A stretch of DNA of 64,000 bases from Gloeothece verrucosa PCC 7822. GTDB lineage: Bacteria > Cyanobacteriota > Cyanobacteriia > Cyanobacteriales > Microcystaceae. The translations under genes were made by a program, and so were the position numbers. Positions 18,618 to 27,246 of the stretch are shown here, in pieces. The stretch is taken from the NCBI RefSeq assembly GCF_000147335.1, contig NC_014501.1, forward strand, positions 310,001-374,000, written 5' to 3'. The notes below the pieces were generated by a model, which made no database searches, was not told the origin of the DNA, and saw only the letters and a list, made by a program, of their open reading frames with translations. Each line of letters starts with the position of its first letter. The first letter of the stretch is position 1.

Positions 18618-19537
18618 TTTTTATTTCCTCTTATTTAACTTTCTTCCAATGTAATTCCCAAAAAAAATAGTTAACTCTATCTAAGGGCAAACTTTGGGCC
18701 AAAAGGGATCATGCTATAGAGTGAGAAAATTGCAAAGATTTTTATAGTAATTTATACAGACAGCTTATCAAAAGCGAAAATGGTATTTTATTTTACAGAA
18801 AATTTTAAGATTTTTATGACTAAAGATAGATGATTAATCGTTAAACTGAAAATTTATTTATATCTTGACATCAGTAGACGGGTCAAGGGTTTAAAAGCTA
18901 TTCAAGCCGGCTTTGGGATTAAATTTTTGCAATAACCTGTGATTTTTTTGAATAATTTGCCCCCATTAAAATTGGCTGAAAGGGAATGTAAAAAATTAAT
19001 TCTACCGATAGAGTTTTTAGCAAATACAATTAATTAAATTTGGACTAGAAGAAAAAAGCTTGCTCATACCCTTTTTTCTTAATCATCAACAAATGGGAAA
19101 TGAGGATCAAAGCGGGACATCAATTATAGCAGAAGTCCGCAAGGGTGAAGTCAGAAGTTAGAAGTAGAACCCTCATAGAATCGTGGGGGGTGAACCTCAT
19201 ACACTGTACTTCATGAGTCTTGTCAAGGCTATAATACTTATGTATTAAGCTAAGACGCTTTTAAATTTCCGATCATTAATGGTGGCTTCTCGAGACTCGC
19301 CTCTTAACCTAGCATTCATGCTTGACAGACTGTTAGGAGGAGATGAAGACTGACTTTTTTCTTTTTCCCCTGTCTGTACCTTATGCCGGACCACAAGACC
19401 CCCTTCTCGCCCATGAAGTATAAAATTTTATAATACAAATTAAGTTTTTCTATTAGAAAAACCTTGCGATTAGGCCAAAGTCTTGTTAAATTCAAAGTAT
19501 AAACACAAAGCACATTTACTTAAGGACGATTAAAACC
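18618..19537. other. Long intergenic region without a supported gene
   Basis: A 920-bp AT-rich gap between a leftward small gene and the rightward Mo-nitro_C gene. A 65-codon frame on the minus strand (19316-19513) has poor composition and no ribosome site, so I do not call it. Promoter-like words are present: TTGACA-type hexamers near 18869 and 19322 and TATAAT near 19231, about 300 bp before the Mo-nitro_C start. The stretch 19240-19370 holds a TCTCGAGA palindrome, an AGGAGG and pyrimidine runs, and could hide a small RNA. I saw no tRNA or known RNA family. Confidence 0.4.
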
Positions 19538-19825
19538 ATGAATACAGCCAAACTAAAATTACCTCCCAATACAGTTATTGATTTAATTAAAACTTGGCTA
19601 GATAATGTCAAAATAGATAATCCTAATATAGCTGACTTGATCTGCCGATTAATTCCCTCTCAGTGTCCTTTTGAACGAGAAATTTATTGCTTTGGACGAA
19701 AAATACTACATATTCCGCCTCTTTGTAAACTTAATCCATTATATGAAGAATTTGTGGGCTTAAGATTCCGAGCTTTATGTTATCTTGCTGATGAATGCGG
19801 AAAAGATATTACCGGCTTGATCTAA
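19538..19825 (+). CDS. Mo-nitro_C domain protein (Mo-dependent nitrogenase C-terminus-like)
   Basis: 95 residues. The C-terminal half, PFEREIYCFGRKILHIPPLCKLNPLYEEFVGLRFRAL with the tail YLADECGKDIT, matches the small cyanobacterial family annotated as Mo-dependent nitrogenase C-terminal. Despite the name, these short proteins are not nitrogenase subunits, and their function is unknown. Two or three Cys and an invariant-looking NPLYEE motif stand out. ATG start with AAGGACGA upstream. It ends only three bases from the devC stop codon on the other strand, so the two genes are tightly convergent. I am confident of the family name only. Confidence 0.8.
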   Translation: MNTAKLKLPPNTVIDLIKTWLDNVKIDNPNIADLICRLIPSQCPFEREIYCFGRKILHIPPLCKLNPLYEEFVGLRFRALCYLADECGKDITGLI

Positions 19826-19828
19826 TGG

Positions 19829-21004
19829 TTAAAAAATATCCGATGGATCAGCATCTCTTAACTTACCCATAGCGATCATTCCTGCAAGAAAACACATCAC
19901 AAGCGTTAAAGAAAAAACAAACCAAGAGCGGTTTTGAGTCATGGCAATCGGTAAAAGAGTCATTTTTCTAGCTAAATTATACACCCCAGAAGAAATTAAA
20001 AAGCCGGGTATATAGCCTAAAATAGCAAGAATAATGGATTCTTGTAAGACCACAGATAAAAAATATCTGTCTTTATATCCCATAGCATTGAGAGTTGCAT
20101 ATTCTTTCAGATGATCGGAAACATCCGTATAAAGAATTTGATAAACCACCACAATTCCCACAATTAACCCCATGCCGACTCCTAAAGTAAAAATAAATCC
20201 GATGGCGGTACTACTCATCCAATAGTTTTTTTCAAACTCAATCCATTCTTGTTTAGTAAAAACCCGAACATCAGGGGGTAATTTCTTACGGATAGCCGCT
20301 TGAACTCGGTTAACCTCAATCCCTGACTCGAGTTGAATTAAGCCAACATCAATTAACCCTTTATTGCGTTGAGAAAAAATCCGTAAAAAATTTACATGAC
20401 TCGTGAGTAAATTGCCATCGATGCCAAAAGATGTCCCTAATTGAAATAATCCACCAATCCTAATTTTACGAGTGCTGGCCACTATATTATCAATTTCTGT
20501 AGTCAAAATTTTTCCCTCTTCAAACCCATCAGCGATCGCTCCATATTCAAACCTCGATGCTCGATCAAATAGAACGACATCTTGCTGTTTAAGTTGGGTC
20601 AGATTCTTTTGAATTTCTATCGGTTTAAAAATTGGGTATTGAATCTCAAAACCAATGACATGAATATTGCGCCAATAACTCGGATTAAAAGGATTTTGAA
20701 ATTGAGCAAAGCCTAAATAAATGGGGGTAACAAATTCTACCTCCGGCAAAGCTAATGCTTGATATAATCTGCGCTCTGAAAAGCTTTTCATGCCAATTAA
20801 GGAAGTAGAACGAGTGCTGAGTAAAAAGATATCTCCTCGTAAACTGTTGTGTAAATGAACAGCACTATCAAATAAAGCGGCTTGAAAACCCAGTTGCATA
20901 AAAATTAACACAACCGCAAAACTAATTCCCGCGATCGCTACCAACAAGCGGATTTTTTCATGTTTGAGTTGTAACCAAGCCAAGGGAAGTTTAAGAATGA
21001 TCAT
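19829..21004 (-). CDS. devC: DevC-type ABC transporter permease
   Basis: About 391 residues from the ATG at 21004; the upstream ATG at 21046 overlaps devB and is less likely. An N-terminal membrane segment (LLVAIAGISFAVVLIFMQLG) is followed by a large periplasmic loop (about 60-260) and three further segments near the C-terminus (IGFIFTLGVGMGLIVGIVV, SVVLQESIILAILGYIPGF, SWFVFSLTLVMCFL). This is the MacB/FtsX-like layout of DevC. With DevB, DevA and TolC it exports glycolipids in heterocyst formers, and relatives export varied hydrophobic compounds. DevA, the ATPase, should follow but is absent. It starts four bases after the devB stop. Confidence 0.92.
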   Translation of the reverse strand: MIILKLPLAWLQLKHEKIRLLVAIAGISFAVVLIFMQLGFQAALFDSAVHLHNSLRGDIFLLSTRSTSLIGMKSFSERRLYQALALPEVEFVTPIYLGFAQFQNPFNPSYWRNIHVIGFEIQYPIFKPIEIQKNLTQLKQQDVVLFDRASRFEYGAIADGFEEGKILTTEIDNIVASTRKIRIGGLFQLGTSFGIDGNLLTSHVNFLRIFSQRNKGLIDVGLIQLESGIEVNRVQAAIRKKLPPDVRVFTKQEWIEFEKNYWMSSTAIGFIFTLGVGMGLIVGIVVVYQILYTDVSDHLKEYATLNAMGYKDRYFLSVVLQESIILAILGYIPGFLISSGVYNLARKMTLLPIAMTQNRSWFVFSLTLVMCFLAGMIAMGKLRDADPSDIF

Positions 21005-21008
21005 TTGT

Positions 21009-22226
21009 TTAAAGGGGTTTTGAGGATGAGGTATCAATGACCACATTGATCTGTAAATTAGTTAATCCTTTCACTTGTTGACTCGAGGCCGGATCAAGGC
21101 GAATTTTTACTTCTACCACTCGCGCATCGGCATCAGCCGCCGGATCAGTTCCTAAGACATCTTTTTTCCCAATTTGTAAGCCCACTTCATCCACTGTTCC
21201 TAACAATTTTCCTTTAAACCCTGCGCCTGTAATTTGGCTGCGTTGTCCAATATGAACTTGGCTAATATCGGTTTCATAAACTTCTGCTATAGCATACATC
21301 TGAGCGGTATTTCCCAGTTCGACAATGCCTTTGTCTCCTACCCTTTCTCCTGCATAAGTATGAATTTTGAGGACCTGTCCGGCTTGAGGACTACGCACAT
21401 AAGCTAAGTCTAAGTTAGCTTGTGCTTCTTTTTCGGCGGCTATGGCATCTTCTAATTGAGCTTGTGCTATGGCTACATCCACCGGTCGAACTTCTGCGAT
21501 TTCTGCTAAACTGGCTTTAGCTTCGGCTAACTGTTGGTTGAGAGTGGCTTTTGTGCGATCACGGTTGGCTTGGGCACTGGCTAACTGTTCTTGCAAAGAT
21601 GCTTCTTTAACACACATATTATCCCGATCTGAGGCCGAGATAGCCCCATCTCCATAAAGACTTTGATAACGTCCGCATTCGGTTTGAGCATTGTTGAGTT
21701 CTGCCGCTATCTGTTCTACAGTGGCCTGTTGGCTATTCATTTGTCCTTCTAGTTCGGCTTGGATGCGTTCTATGGTGGCTTTTTGGGCGTTAATAGCTCC
21801 TATTTTGGCTCCGGCTTTAATTTTAGCTAGATTGGCTTGGGCAACCTTCACCTGACTTTTAGCTTTCCTTAGAGCCGCTTCTAGGCGATCTCGGTTATCG
21901 AGTATGGCAATAATTTGTTTGGCTTTTACCTGATCCCCCATTTTTACTAACAGTTGGTCCACTCTAGTGCCTTCATTAAAAGCCGGGGCCGACAAATTAA
22001 TCACTTCTCCTTGAGGTTCTAAACGTCCTAAAGCCGCCACGGCCTGATCTGGGGTGGCCAGTTTTATCTCTGTGGCGGTTGAGGGGACTGGCTTTGAGGT
22101 GCCCAGCAATGACCGATGGTAGACAATGGCAAGGGTAATGGCTGATGAAGCTACGACCGCTACTATACTTATCCTGAATACTCTTGAGCGAGATATCTTT
22201 GTTTTGACAAATGATGTTTCCACCAT
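21009..22226 (-). CDS. devB: DevB-type membrane fusion protein (HlyD family)
   Basis: 405 residues. One N-terminal membrane anchor (about 18-38, FRISIVAVVASSAITLAIVY) precedes a biotinyl-lipoyl-like hairpin split around a long coiled coil (about 110-270, rich in Ala, Gln and Glu), then a beta-barrel segment ending LTNLQINVVID. RLEPQGEVINLSAPA is the usual DevB opening. It spans the periplasm and links a DevC/DevA inner-membrane pump to outer-membrane TolC. It heads a two-gene operon with devC and is transcribed away from the enediyne-type cassette, sharing its 558-bp upstream region. Confidence 0.93.
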   Translation of the reverse strand: MVETSFVKTKISRSRVFRISIVAVVASSAITLAIVYHRSLLGTSKPVPSTATEIKLATPDQAVAALGRLEPQGEVINLSAPAFNEGTRVDQLLVKMGDQVKAKQIIAILDNRDRLEAALRKAKSQVKVAQANLAKIKAGAKIGAINAQKATIERIQAELEGQMNSQQATVEQIAAELNNAQTECGRYQSLYGDGAISASDRDNMCVKEASLQEQLASAQANRDRTKATLNQQLAEAKASLAEIAEVRPVDVAIAQAQLEDAIAAEKEAQANLDLAYVRSPQAGQVLKIHTYAGERVGDKGIVELGNTAQMYAIAEVYETDISQVHIGQRSQITGAGFKGKLLGTVDEVGLQIGKKDVLGTDPAADADARVVEVKIRLDPASSQQVKGLTNLQINVVIDTSSSKPL

Positions 22227-22784
22227 ATTCTTTTTTAGATTTTTAATAACTGTGAAATAAAATTTTGCTTGTTTGAGAAATGGTCAGGGCAAACACAACT
22301 TTCTGCTTTCTTTTTATCCATATCAAAAGCATTGAGAAAAAGCAAGCGGCTTGAAATTGAAGTTTTGTAACGTTTTCAAAAATATTAACTTCTACATACA
22401 TAAACATCACACAAGTATGATTGGTTCGGCATAATTTTAAAACGATGTAACAAATATCGCTGCCTGTACAGAATTTTGCTAAGAAAAATTACAATTTGAG
22501 CAAAAGCTTGCCTTTTTAGAGTAAATTATTGATAATTTTCTGCAAAAATTGAAAAAATAGTTAAATTTTTCGCCGAGATTTTTATGTTTTTATATTGCTC
22601 GAGGTTAAAGAAAAGGTAAAGAAATATTACAATATTCAAGTTGAACAATAAAGCTTACAGTAAATCTAACATGGATAATTTATGCTAGTCGGTAATCAAA
22701 AACCTGATGAGCAGCCCTAAAAAAATCTGGAAAAAAGAGCTTAAAAAATATTTCAATTTTAGTATAAACTATAGCGAGTGAAAA
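22227..22784. promoter_or_regulatory. Shared upstream region of devBC and the enediyne-type cassette
   Basis: A 558-bp AT-rich region between two divergent transcription units. Before the UnbL start there is a likely -10 box (TATAAA/ACTATA around 22760-22772) but no strong ribosome site. A small inverted repeat AATATT-AC-AATATT lies near 22625. I found no clear NtcA site (GTA-N8-TAC). No coding frame is supported. A shared bidirectional control region is an inference from the layout. Confidence 0.45.
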
Positions 22785-23849
22785 ATGCTAATCAAACCCA
22801 GAAATAGGGGTCGGTTAAATCTTTTCAGTTTTAGAAATGCCGACTCTAAAAGATTAATTGAAACAACTCTCAGGCATCCTTGGGAGTGGTTAAGGAAACA
22901 GTTATTTAGTCTCTCCCCAGAAGAAGCAACCTTTAAGCGGCGCGGATTTTACGCCAGTGTTGCCGAAATTCAAGAGCATTTAGAAACAATTGGCTGTACT
23001 TTTGTAGAGGGATATCAAGCGGTTATCAACGATGAAAATCCTGAAATTTTTCTGGGCAAACTAAAAGCGAGCGAAGCTGAATTAGCAGGATTTGCCTTTG
23101 AAGGGGCGGCAATGGCATTATTCCTACTCGATCAATTAACACCTTGGAGGGGGGATCGCTTTCTTGAGTTTGTCGGCGGCCCAGGAAACCCTTATATTTA
23201 CATGAGCTATGTCGGGGCAGGGTGGGGGTTAGCAAGACTGCAATGGAGATTAAAACCCTATTTGCATCAACTCTCTTGTGGTGCATCAGTCGGGCAATTT
23301 CCGGATCCCCTATTGGGTTGGTTAGCTATTGATGGATATGGCTTTCATCAGGGATACTTCCAAGGGCGCAAGTATATTGAAACTCTTGCCTTTCCCTCAG
23401 AACTATCGGCTTGGAGTTATGCCTTAAAGGTTTTCGATCAAGGGTTAGGGCGCAGTTTATGGTTTGTCCAAGGAGCAGATGTTGCCCGTATAGCCCAAAA
23501 AATCCAGCAATTTCCGCCTTATAGACGGGCCGATCTCTGGAGTGGTGTGGGGTTAGCTTGCACTTATGCCGGGGGAGTAGATCGCGCTTCCATAGAACAG
23601 TTAAGAAGACTAGCGGCAGCCTATTTACCTCAAATCGCTCAAGGGGCAGCCTTTGCGGCTAAAACTCGCATCAGAGCCGGCAACATGACAGAAAATACCG
23701 AAATGTGTTGTCAGGTATTATGTGGAATGTCTGCCGAACCAGCCGCAACCATTACAGACTTATCCTTAATTGGGTTATCGAGTCAAGCAACCACTCCCGC
23801 CTACGAAATTTGGCGGCAACGCATCCAAAATCATTTTGCAATAACATAG
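22785..23849 (+). CDS. unbL: DUF1702 family enediyne biosynthesis protein (UnbL)
   Basis: 354 residues, DUF1702 throughout. Recognisable segments are RRGFYASVAEIQEHLE near the start, a glycine-rich VGGPGNPYIYMSYVGAGWGL, IDGYGFHQGYF, GLGRSLWFVQGAD and a Gly/Ala-rich end before the tail. It has no signal peptide and no known catalytic motif. UnbL homologues are part of the conserved core found beside enediyne PKS genes in actinomycetes; their exact chemical role has not been settled as far as I know. The UnbV gene starts 8 bp after its stop. It is the first gene of the rightward cassette. I name it from family recall plus context. Confidence 0.88.
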   Translation: MLIKPRNRGRLNLFSFRNADSKRLIETTLRHPWEWLRKQLFSLSPEEATFKRRGFYASVAEIQEHLETIGCTFVEGYQAVINDENPEIFLGKLKASEAELAGFAFEGAAMALFLLDQLTPWRGDRFLEFVGGPGNPYIYMSYVGAGWGLARLQWRLKPYLHQLSCGASVGQFPDPLLGWLAIDGYGFHQGYFQGRKYIETLAFPSELSAWSYALKVFDQGLGRSLWFVQGADVARIAQKIQQFPPYRRADLWSGVGLACTYAGGVDRASIEQLRRLAAAYLPQIAQGAAFAAKTRIRAGNMTENTEMCCQVLCGMSAEPAATITDLSLIGLSSQATTPAYEIWRQRIQNHFAIT

Positions 23850-23857
23850 GTGTTTTG

Positions 23858-25759
23858 ATGAGTATTTTAGTAAGTATCTGGAGACAGTCCCTAAAAAAAT
23901 TAGTCGCTATCACTATTATCATCAGTTTATTTTTCTTGAGTCGGATGCCGAGTCTATCGGCCACAGAAACCGAAGCGATCGCGGCTCGATTTCAATTTAC
24001 CCGTCTTCGCTTGCCAGAATTGACGGGATATTCTTATCAGAGAGAACGCTCAGTTCATCCGAGTTTAGAGCGTCACTCAGGCTGGATTTCAGCCGTCGGA
24101 GCTTCCATTGCCTTAAATGATCTTGATGGCGATGGATTGCCTAATGATAGCTGTTATGTGGATACTCGCATTGATCGGGTTATTGTTGCTCCGGTACCGG
24201 GTACCGCTAAGCGTTATCAAGCCTTTCCCTTAGAAGTCCATAGTCTGCCTTATGATCCTAATACAATGGCTCCTATGGGCTGTTTACCTGGGGATTTAAA
24301 CGAAGATGGAGCAATGGATCTGTTGGTGTATTACTGGGGACGCACTCCGGTCGCCTTTTTACAGTCGAAAACGGGTAAAATCGGCGATTATATTGCACAG
24401 GAAATCGTTGACACTGGGGAAAAGTGGTACACGGATGCGGCGACTTTTGCGGACTTAGATGGAGATGGACATCACGATCTGATTGTGGGCAATTATTTTC
24501 AAGACAACGCCGCCATTTTAAACGTCAATGGCACTGGAATAGAGCAAATGCAGGATTCTATGACTCGGGCGTTTAATGGGGGAACAAATCGCCTTTTCCT
24601 CTGGAGTGGAGCCACATCTGGAGATAAGCCAACGGTACAGTATCAGGAGGCAAAAGGAGTCTTAGAGGATAAAATTGCTCAGGGGTGGACCTTGGCAGTA
24701 GGAGCGGCTGATCTCGATGGGGATCTATTGCCTGAGATTTATTTTGCCAATGATTTTGGACCTGATCGCCTATTACATAATCGTTCAACTGCCGGAAAGC
24801 TTCAATTTGCTCTGTTAGAGGGGCAAAAAGGCTTAACGACTCCGAATTCTAAGGTATTGGGGCATGATTCTTTTAAAGGCATGGGGGTAGACTTCGGCGA
24901 TGTGAATCATGATGGGTTGCTGGATATCTATGTCAGTAACATAGCGGCTGAGTATGCCTTAGAAGAGAGTCATTTTCTCTTTACCAGTACCGGTAAGGTG
25001 GAACTGATGCAAAAAGGAATTGCTCCTTATGTTGACCGTAGTGAGCCTTTAGGGGTTTCTCGCAGTGGTTGGGGATGGGAGACTAAGTTTGGCGATTTTG
25101 ATAATGATGGGGAATTAGAAGCCCTACAGGCGACCGGTTTTCGTCAAGGAACGGTGAACCGATGGCCCGAGTTGCATGAATTGGCCCTAGGAAATGACCA
25201 ATTGTTGAAATGGCCTGGGAGTTGGTTTGAGTTTAAAGACGGAGATGATTTAAGCGGACACCAGCATAATCCTTTCTTTGTGCGGGGGAAAGATGGGCGC
25301 TATTATGATTTTGCTGTGGCCCTAGGGTTAGATGATCCTTTTGTCACTCGCGGCATTGCTACAGCCGATGTCGATGGCGATGGAGATTTAGATTTTGCCA
25401 TTGCTAATCAATGGGATAGCTCCTATTTTTATCGCAATGATAGTCAGAATGCGGGAGCCTTTTTAGGGTTAAAGCTTTTACGAACGGTGTCTCCTGCTAT
25501 TGGTGCGACGGCGACAGTTTATTTGCCGGATGGACGACAATTAGTCGCTCAAGTTGATGGGGGAAATGGACATTCTGGTGCGAGAAGTCCTGAGTTGCAT
25601 TTTGGCTTAGGGAAGCTGAGTAAAAATACTCAATTAACAGTGAAAGTGCAGTGGCGCGATCACTCAGGAAATCTTCATACCTCAAGTTTGTTGTTATCAC
25701 CGGGATGGCATACGCTGCAACTGGGTGAGATGGCAAAAACCGCTTCTAGTCTCGGCTAG
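23858..25759 (+). CDS. unbV: UnbV/ASPIC-domain FG-GAP protein of the enediyne cassette
   Basis: 633 residues from the ATG at 23858; the longer frame from 23705 overlaps unbL and lacks support. A signal peptide (KLVAITIIISLFFLSRMPSLSA) suggests secretion. At least seven FG-GAP-like calcium-binding loops follow (DLDGDGLPND, DLNEDGAMDLL, DLDGDGHHDLI, DVNHDGLLDIY, DVDGDGDLDFA and others), forming a beta propeller. The last 100 residues (GATATVYLPDGRQLVAQVDG to the LSPGWHTLQL end) are the ASPIC/UnbV domain. It is tightly linked to unbL and part of the enediyne core set. ASPIC domains also occur outside enediyne clusters, so the assignment rests on architecture plus neighbours. Confidence 0.9.
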   Translation: MSILVSIWRQSLKKLVAITIIISLFFLSRMPSLSATETEAIAARFQFTRLRLPELTGYSYQRERSVHPSLERHSGWISAVGASIALNDLDGDGLPNDSCYVDTRIDRVIVAPVPGTAKRYQAFPLEVHSLPYDPNTMAPMGCLPGDLNEDGAMDLLVYYWGRTPVAFLQSKTGKIGDYIAQEIVDTGEKWYTDAATFADLDGDGHHDLIVGNYFQDNAAILNVNGTGIEQMQDSMTRAFNGGTNRLFLWSGATSGDKPTVQYQEAKGVLEDKIAQGWTLAVGAADLDGDLLPEIYFANDFGPDRLLHNRSTAGKLQFALLEGQKGLTTPNSKVLGHDSFKGMGVDFGDVNHDGLLDIYVSNIAAEYALEESHFLFTSTGKVELMQKGIAPYVDRSEPLGVSRSGWGWETKFGDFDNDGELEALQATGFRQGTVNRWPELHELALGNDQLLKWPGSWFEFKDGDDLSGHQHNPFFVRGKDGRYYDFAVALGLDDPFVTRGIATADVDGDGDLDFAIANQWDSSYFYRNDSQNAGAFLGLKLLRTVSPAIGATATVYLPDGRQLVAQVDGGNGHSGARSPELHFGLGKLSKNTQLTVKVQWRDHSGNLHTSSLLLSPGWHTLQLGEMAKTASSLG

Positions 25760-25764
25760 AAAAA

Positions 25765-25784
25765 AAGCCCCCAAAAGGGAGCTT
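25765..25784 (+). terminator. Hairpin after unbV
   Basis: AAGCCCCC-AAAA-GGGAGCTT forms an 8-bp stem with one mismatch, six bases after the unbV stop. There is no T run. It could be a weak terminator or attenuator inside the cassette. Confidence 0.45.
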
Positions 25785-25789
25785 ACAAA

Positions 25790-25814
25790 TTGTATGTTGT
25801 TAACTATTTAGGAG
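25790..25814 (+). repeat. Duplicated leader, copy 1 (copy 2 at 26195-26219)
   Basis: Twenty-five identical bases, from TTGTATG to the ribosome site TTTAGGAG, precede both the decayed frame at 25823 and the intact PEP-CTERM gene at 26228. It is the preserved 5' part of a tandem gene duplication. Confidence 0.85.
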
Positions 25815-25822
25815 TATAAACC

Positions 25823-25987
25823 ATGATTTCTTTAATGCCCACTAGGTGTTTTAGCCGCTCTCGGATTGAGTGGTACCTCGCTTAGGAGTGGGGAAAATGT
25901 AGCCGCTCCGTTTTAGGGGGGGTTTGCCTCGTTCGGAAACGGGAAATAAAGCGGCTCTTTCAAAAGAGTAATTAGCTGATTAAGCAG
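25823..25987 (+). pseudogene. Decayed duplicate of the PEP-CTERM gene
   Basis: It begins with the same leader and ribosome site as the gene at 26228. The ATG frame reads MISLMPTR, then stops after 20 codons. Shifting frame after the proline gives LGVLAALGLSG, matching LGILSALGLSA of the intact gene, and a further shift gives VLGGVCLVRKRE, the form of a PEP-CTERM membrane segment plus basic tail. The whole middle domain (about 250 codons) is missing, and at least two frameshifts separate the ends. It is an internally deleted, frameshifted copy of a PEP-CTERM protein gene. Confidence 0.75.
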
Positions 25988-26227
25988 TGGTATTAGCCCC
26001 TTTTCTTAAGTGGGTTAATTCTTGTACAAAAATCGGTCTTAAATATCATTAATTAAAGATCAGTTTCAGGAAAATATTAATAATGTTAAAAAATAATAAA
26101 AAACAATTCAAATTTAGTAATTTGTTGTATAGTATTTAGTAATGTCTCTAGTCATAACTTTAAAAAAAAGTGCAAGCTAGTGAGCTTTTATACTTTGTAT
26201 GTTGTTAACTATTTAGGAGCAAAAAAA

Positions 26228-27103
26228 ATGAATTATTTAATGCCCAATAAGTTAGGCATTTTAAGCGCTCTCGGATTAAGTGCTATAGCATTTTTAGGAA
26301 TTCCCAATTCTGCCAAAGCCGCCAATATTAATAAAGGGACTGATTATCTTCATACTTTCAGTGGCGGGACTAAATACGATTTCGGTACGGTTGAGGTAGA
26401 TGGGAAGTCATACAAGATTGGTTTAGTAGACTTGATAGGTAACACTGTCGGGCCAGGTAAGACAGATACCAAAATCAAGCGTGTAGAGGATGCTATTTTT
26501 GATGATAATAACGATGGAATTTTAGAAAGAACATCTGTGACAATTCCCCTCGAAATAACCCTGCTCTCTCTCAAAAGCGAAAAATCAGTAAAGATTGATG
26601 GTCAATTGTTTAATGTCTTTATTAATCTCTCAAAAGATAAAGTGTCAGCAGGAACAATGACTATTACTCATAACGCTATCTCATGGTATGGCCATCAAAC
26701 TTTTGATGATAGTCAGGATAATGATGGAAGATTTACCTCTGATTTTACAGTTAATTTTGATGCGGTCTTCAAGGCGGTAAATAGCAATTTAGAATTGACC
26801 GTTTCCAATTCTCTTCGACTTATCAATTCGGGGGCAGATTGGTCTCATAATGTCTCTCGTGATGATCAAGTAGTACGGGGCGAACTTGGAAATGGAGAAG
26901 TCAATTGTCATATTCCTAAAGGTCAATTCTGTCATCCTGGTGATTTCTTCCCTGGACCTGCTGGACACACTAAAGCAGACGGGAGTCCTTATGGTCATTC
27001 CACCAGAGTAGCCGCTACCCCCGAACCCTTGACAATTCTCGGTTCAGCCGCCGCTTTAGGGTTTGGGACTTTCTTCAAACGCAAAGGTTCTAAGCTTAAA
27101 TAA
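26228..27103 (+). CDS. PEP-CTERM sorted exported protein
   Basis: 291 residues from the ATG at 26228 behind TTTAGGAG; the longer frame from 26180 runs through the leader. A signal peptide (LGILSALGLSAIAFLGIPNSAKA) ends near residue 31. The central domain is rich in beta strands, Asp, Asn and Gly (for example FDDNNDGILERTS) with two Cys near NCHIPKGQFC, and I do not recognise it. The end, TPEPLTILGSAAALGFGTFF followed by KRKGSK, is a standard cyanobacterial PEP-CTERM signal, processed by exosortase and anchored or released outside. It lies between unbV and unbU, has its own leader and may be its own transcription unit. Role in the cassette unknown. Confidence 0.88.
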   Translation: MNYLMPNKLGILSALGLSAIAFLGIPNSAKAANINKGTDYLHTFSGGTKYDFGTVEVDGKSYKIGLVDLIGNTVGPGKTDTKIKRVEDAIFDDNNDGILERTSVTIPLEITLLSLKSEKSVKIDGQLFNVFINLSKDKVSAGTMTITHNAISWYGHQTFDDSQDNDGRFTSDFTVNFDAVFKAVNSNLELTVSNSLRLINSGADWSHNVSRDDQVVRGELGNGEVNCHIPKGQFCHPGDFFPGPAGHTKADGSPYGHSTRVAATPEPLTILGSAAALGFGTFFKRKGSKLK

Positions 27104-27130
27104 TTCATTTCCCAACCTAGTTCCTACTTT

Positions 27131-27190
27131 ATAGGTTGGATTAAGACGAACTATCCATTCTTAGCTCAACATAACCTTAATCCAGCCTAT
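27131..27190 (+). terminator. Inverted repeat after the PEP-CTERM gene
   Basis: The arms ATAGGTTGGATTAAG (27131-27145) and CTTAATCCAGCCTAT (27176-27190) pair over 15 bp with one G-U, followed by TCTTT. Candidate terminator 28 bp after the stop codon. It may also be a repetitive intergenic palindrome. Confidence 0.5.
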
Positions 27191-27246
27191 TCTTTAAAGC
27201 TAATTTCTTAATATCCTCTACAGTTTGTTATACCCTTTCCATCGTT

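Noticed and set aside
19316..19513. 65-codon frame on the minus strand
   Set aside because: No ribosome site, poor composition, no family resemblance; it lies in an AT-rich control region.
18618..19537. tRNA or known small RNA in the long gap
   Set aside because: I looked for T-loop and acceptor patterns and for Yfr-type motifs and saw none; a weak small-RNA possibility remains but is not supported.
20532..20539. GCGATCGC palindromes as specific operators
   Set aside because: This is the HIP1 octamer, frequent in cyanobacterial genomes and found here at several unrelated places.
23705..23857. Longer N-terminus of UnbV
   Set aside because: It would overlap the unbL gene by 145 bases and displace the signal peptide from the start.
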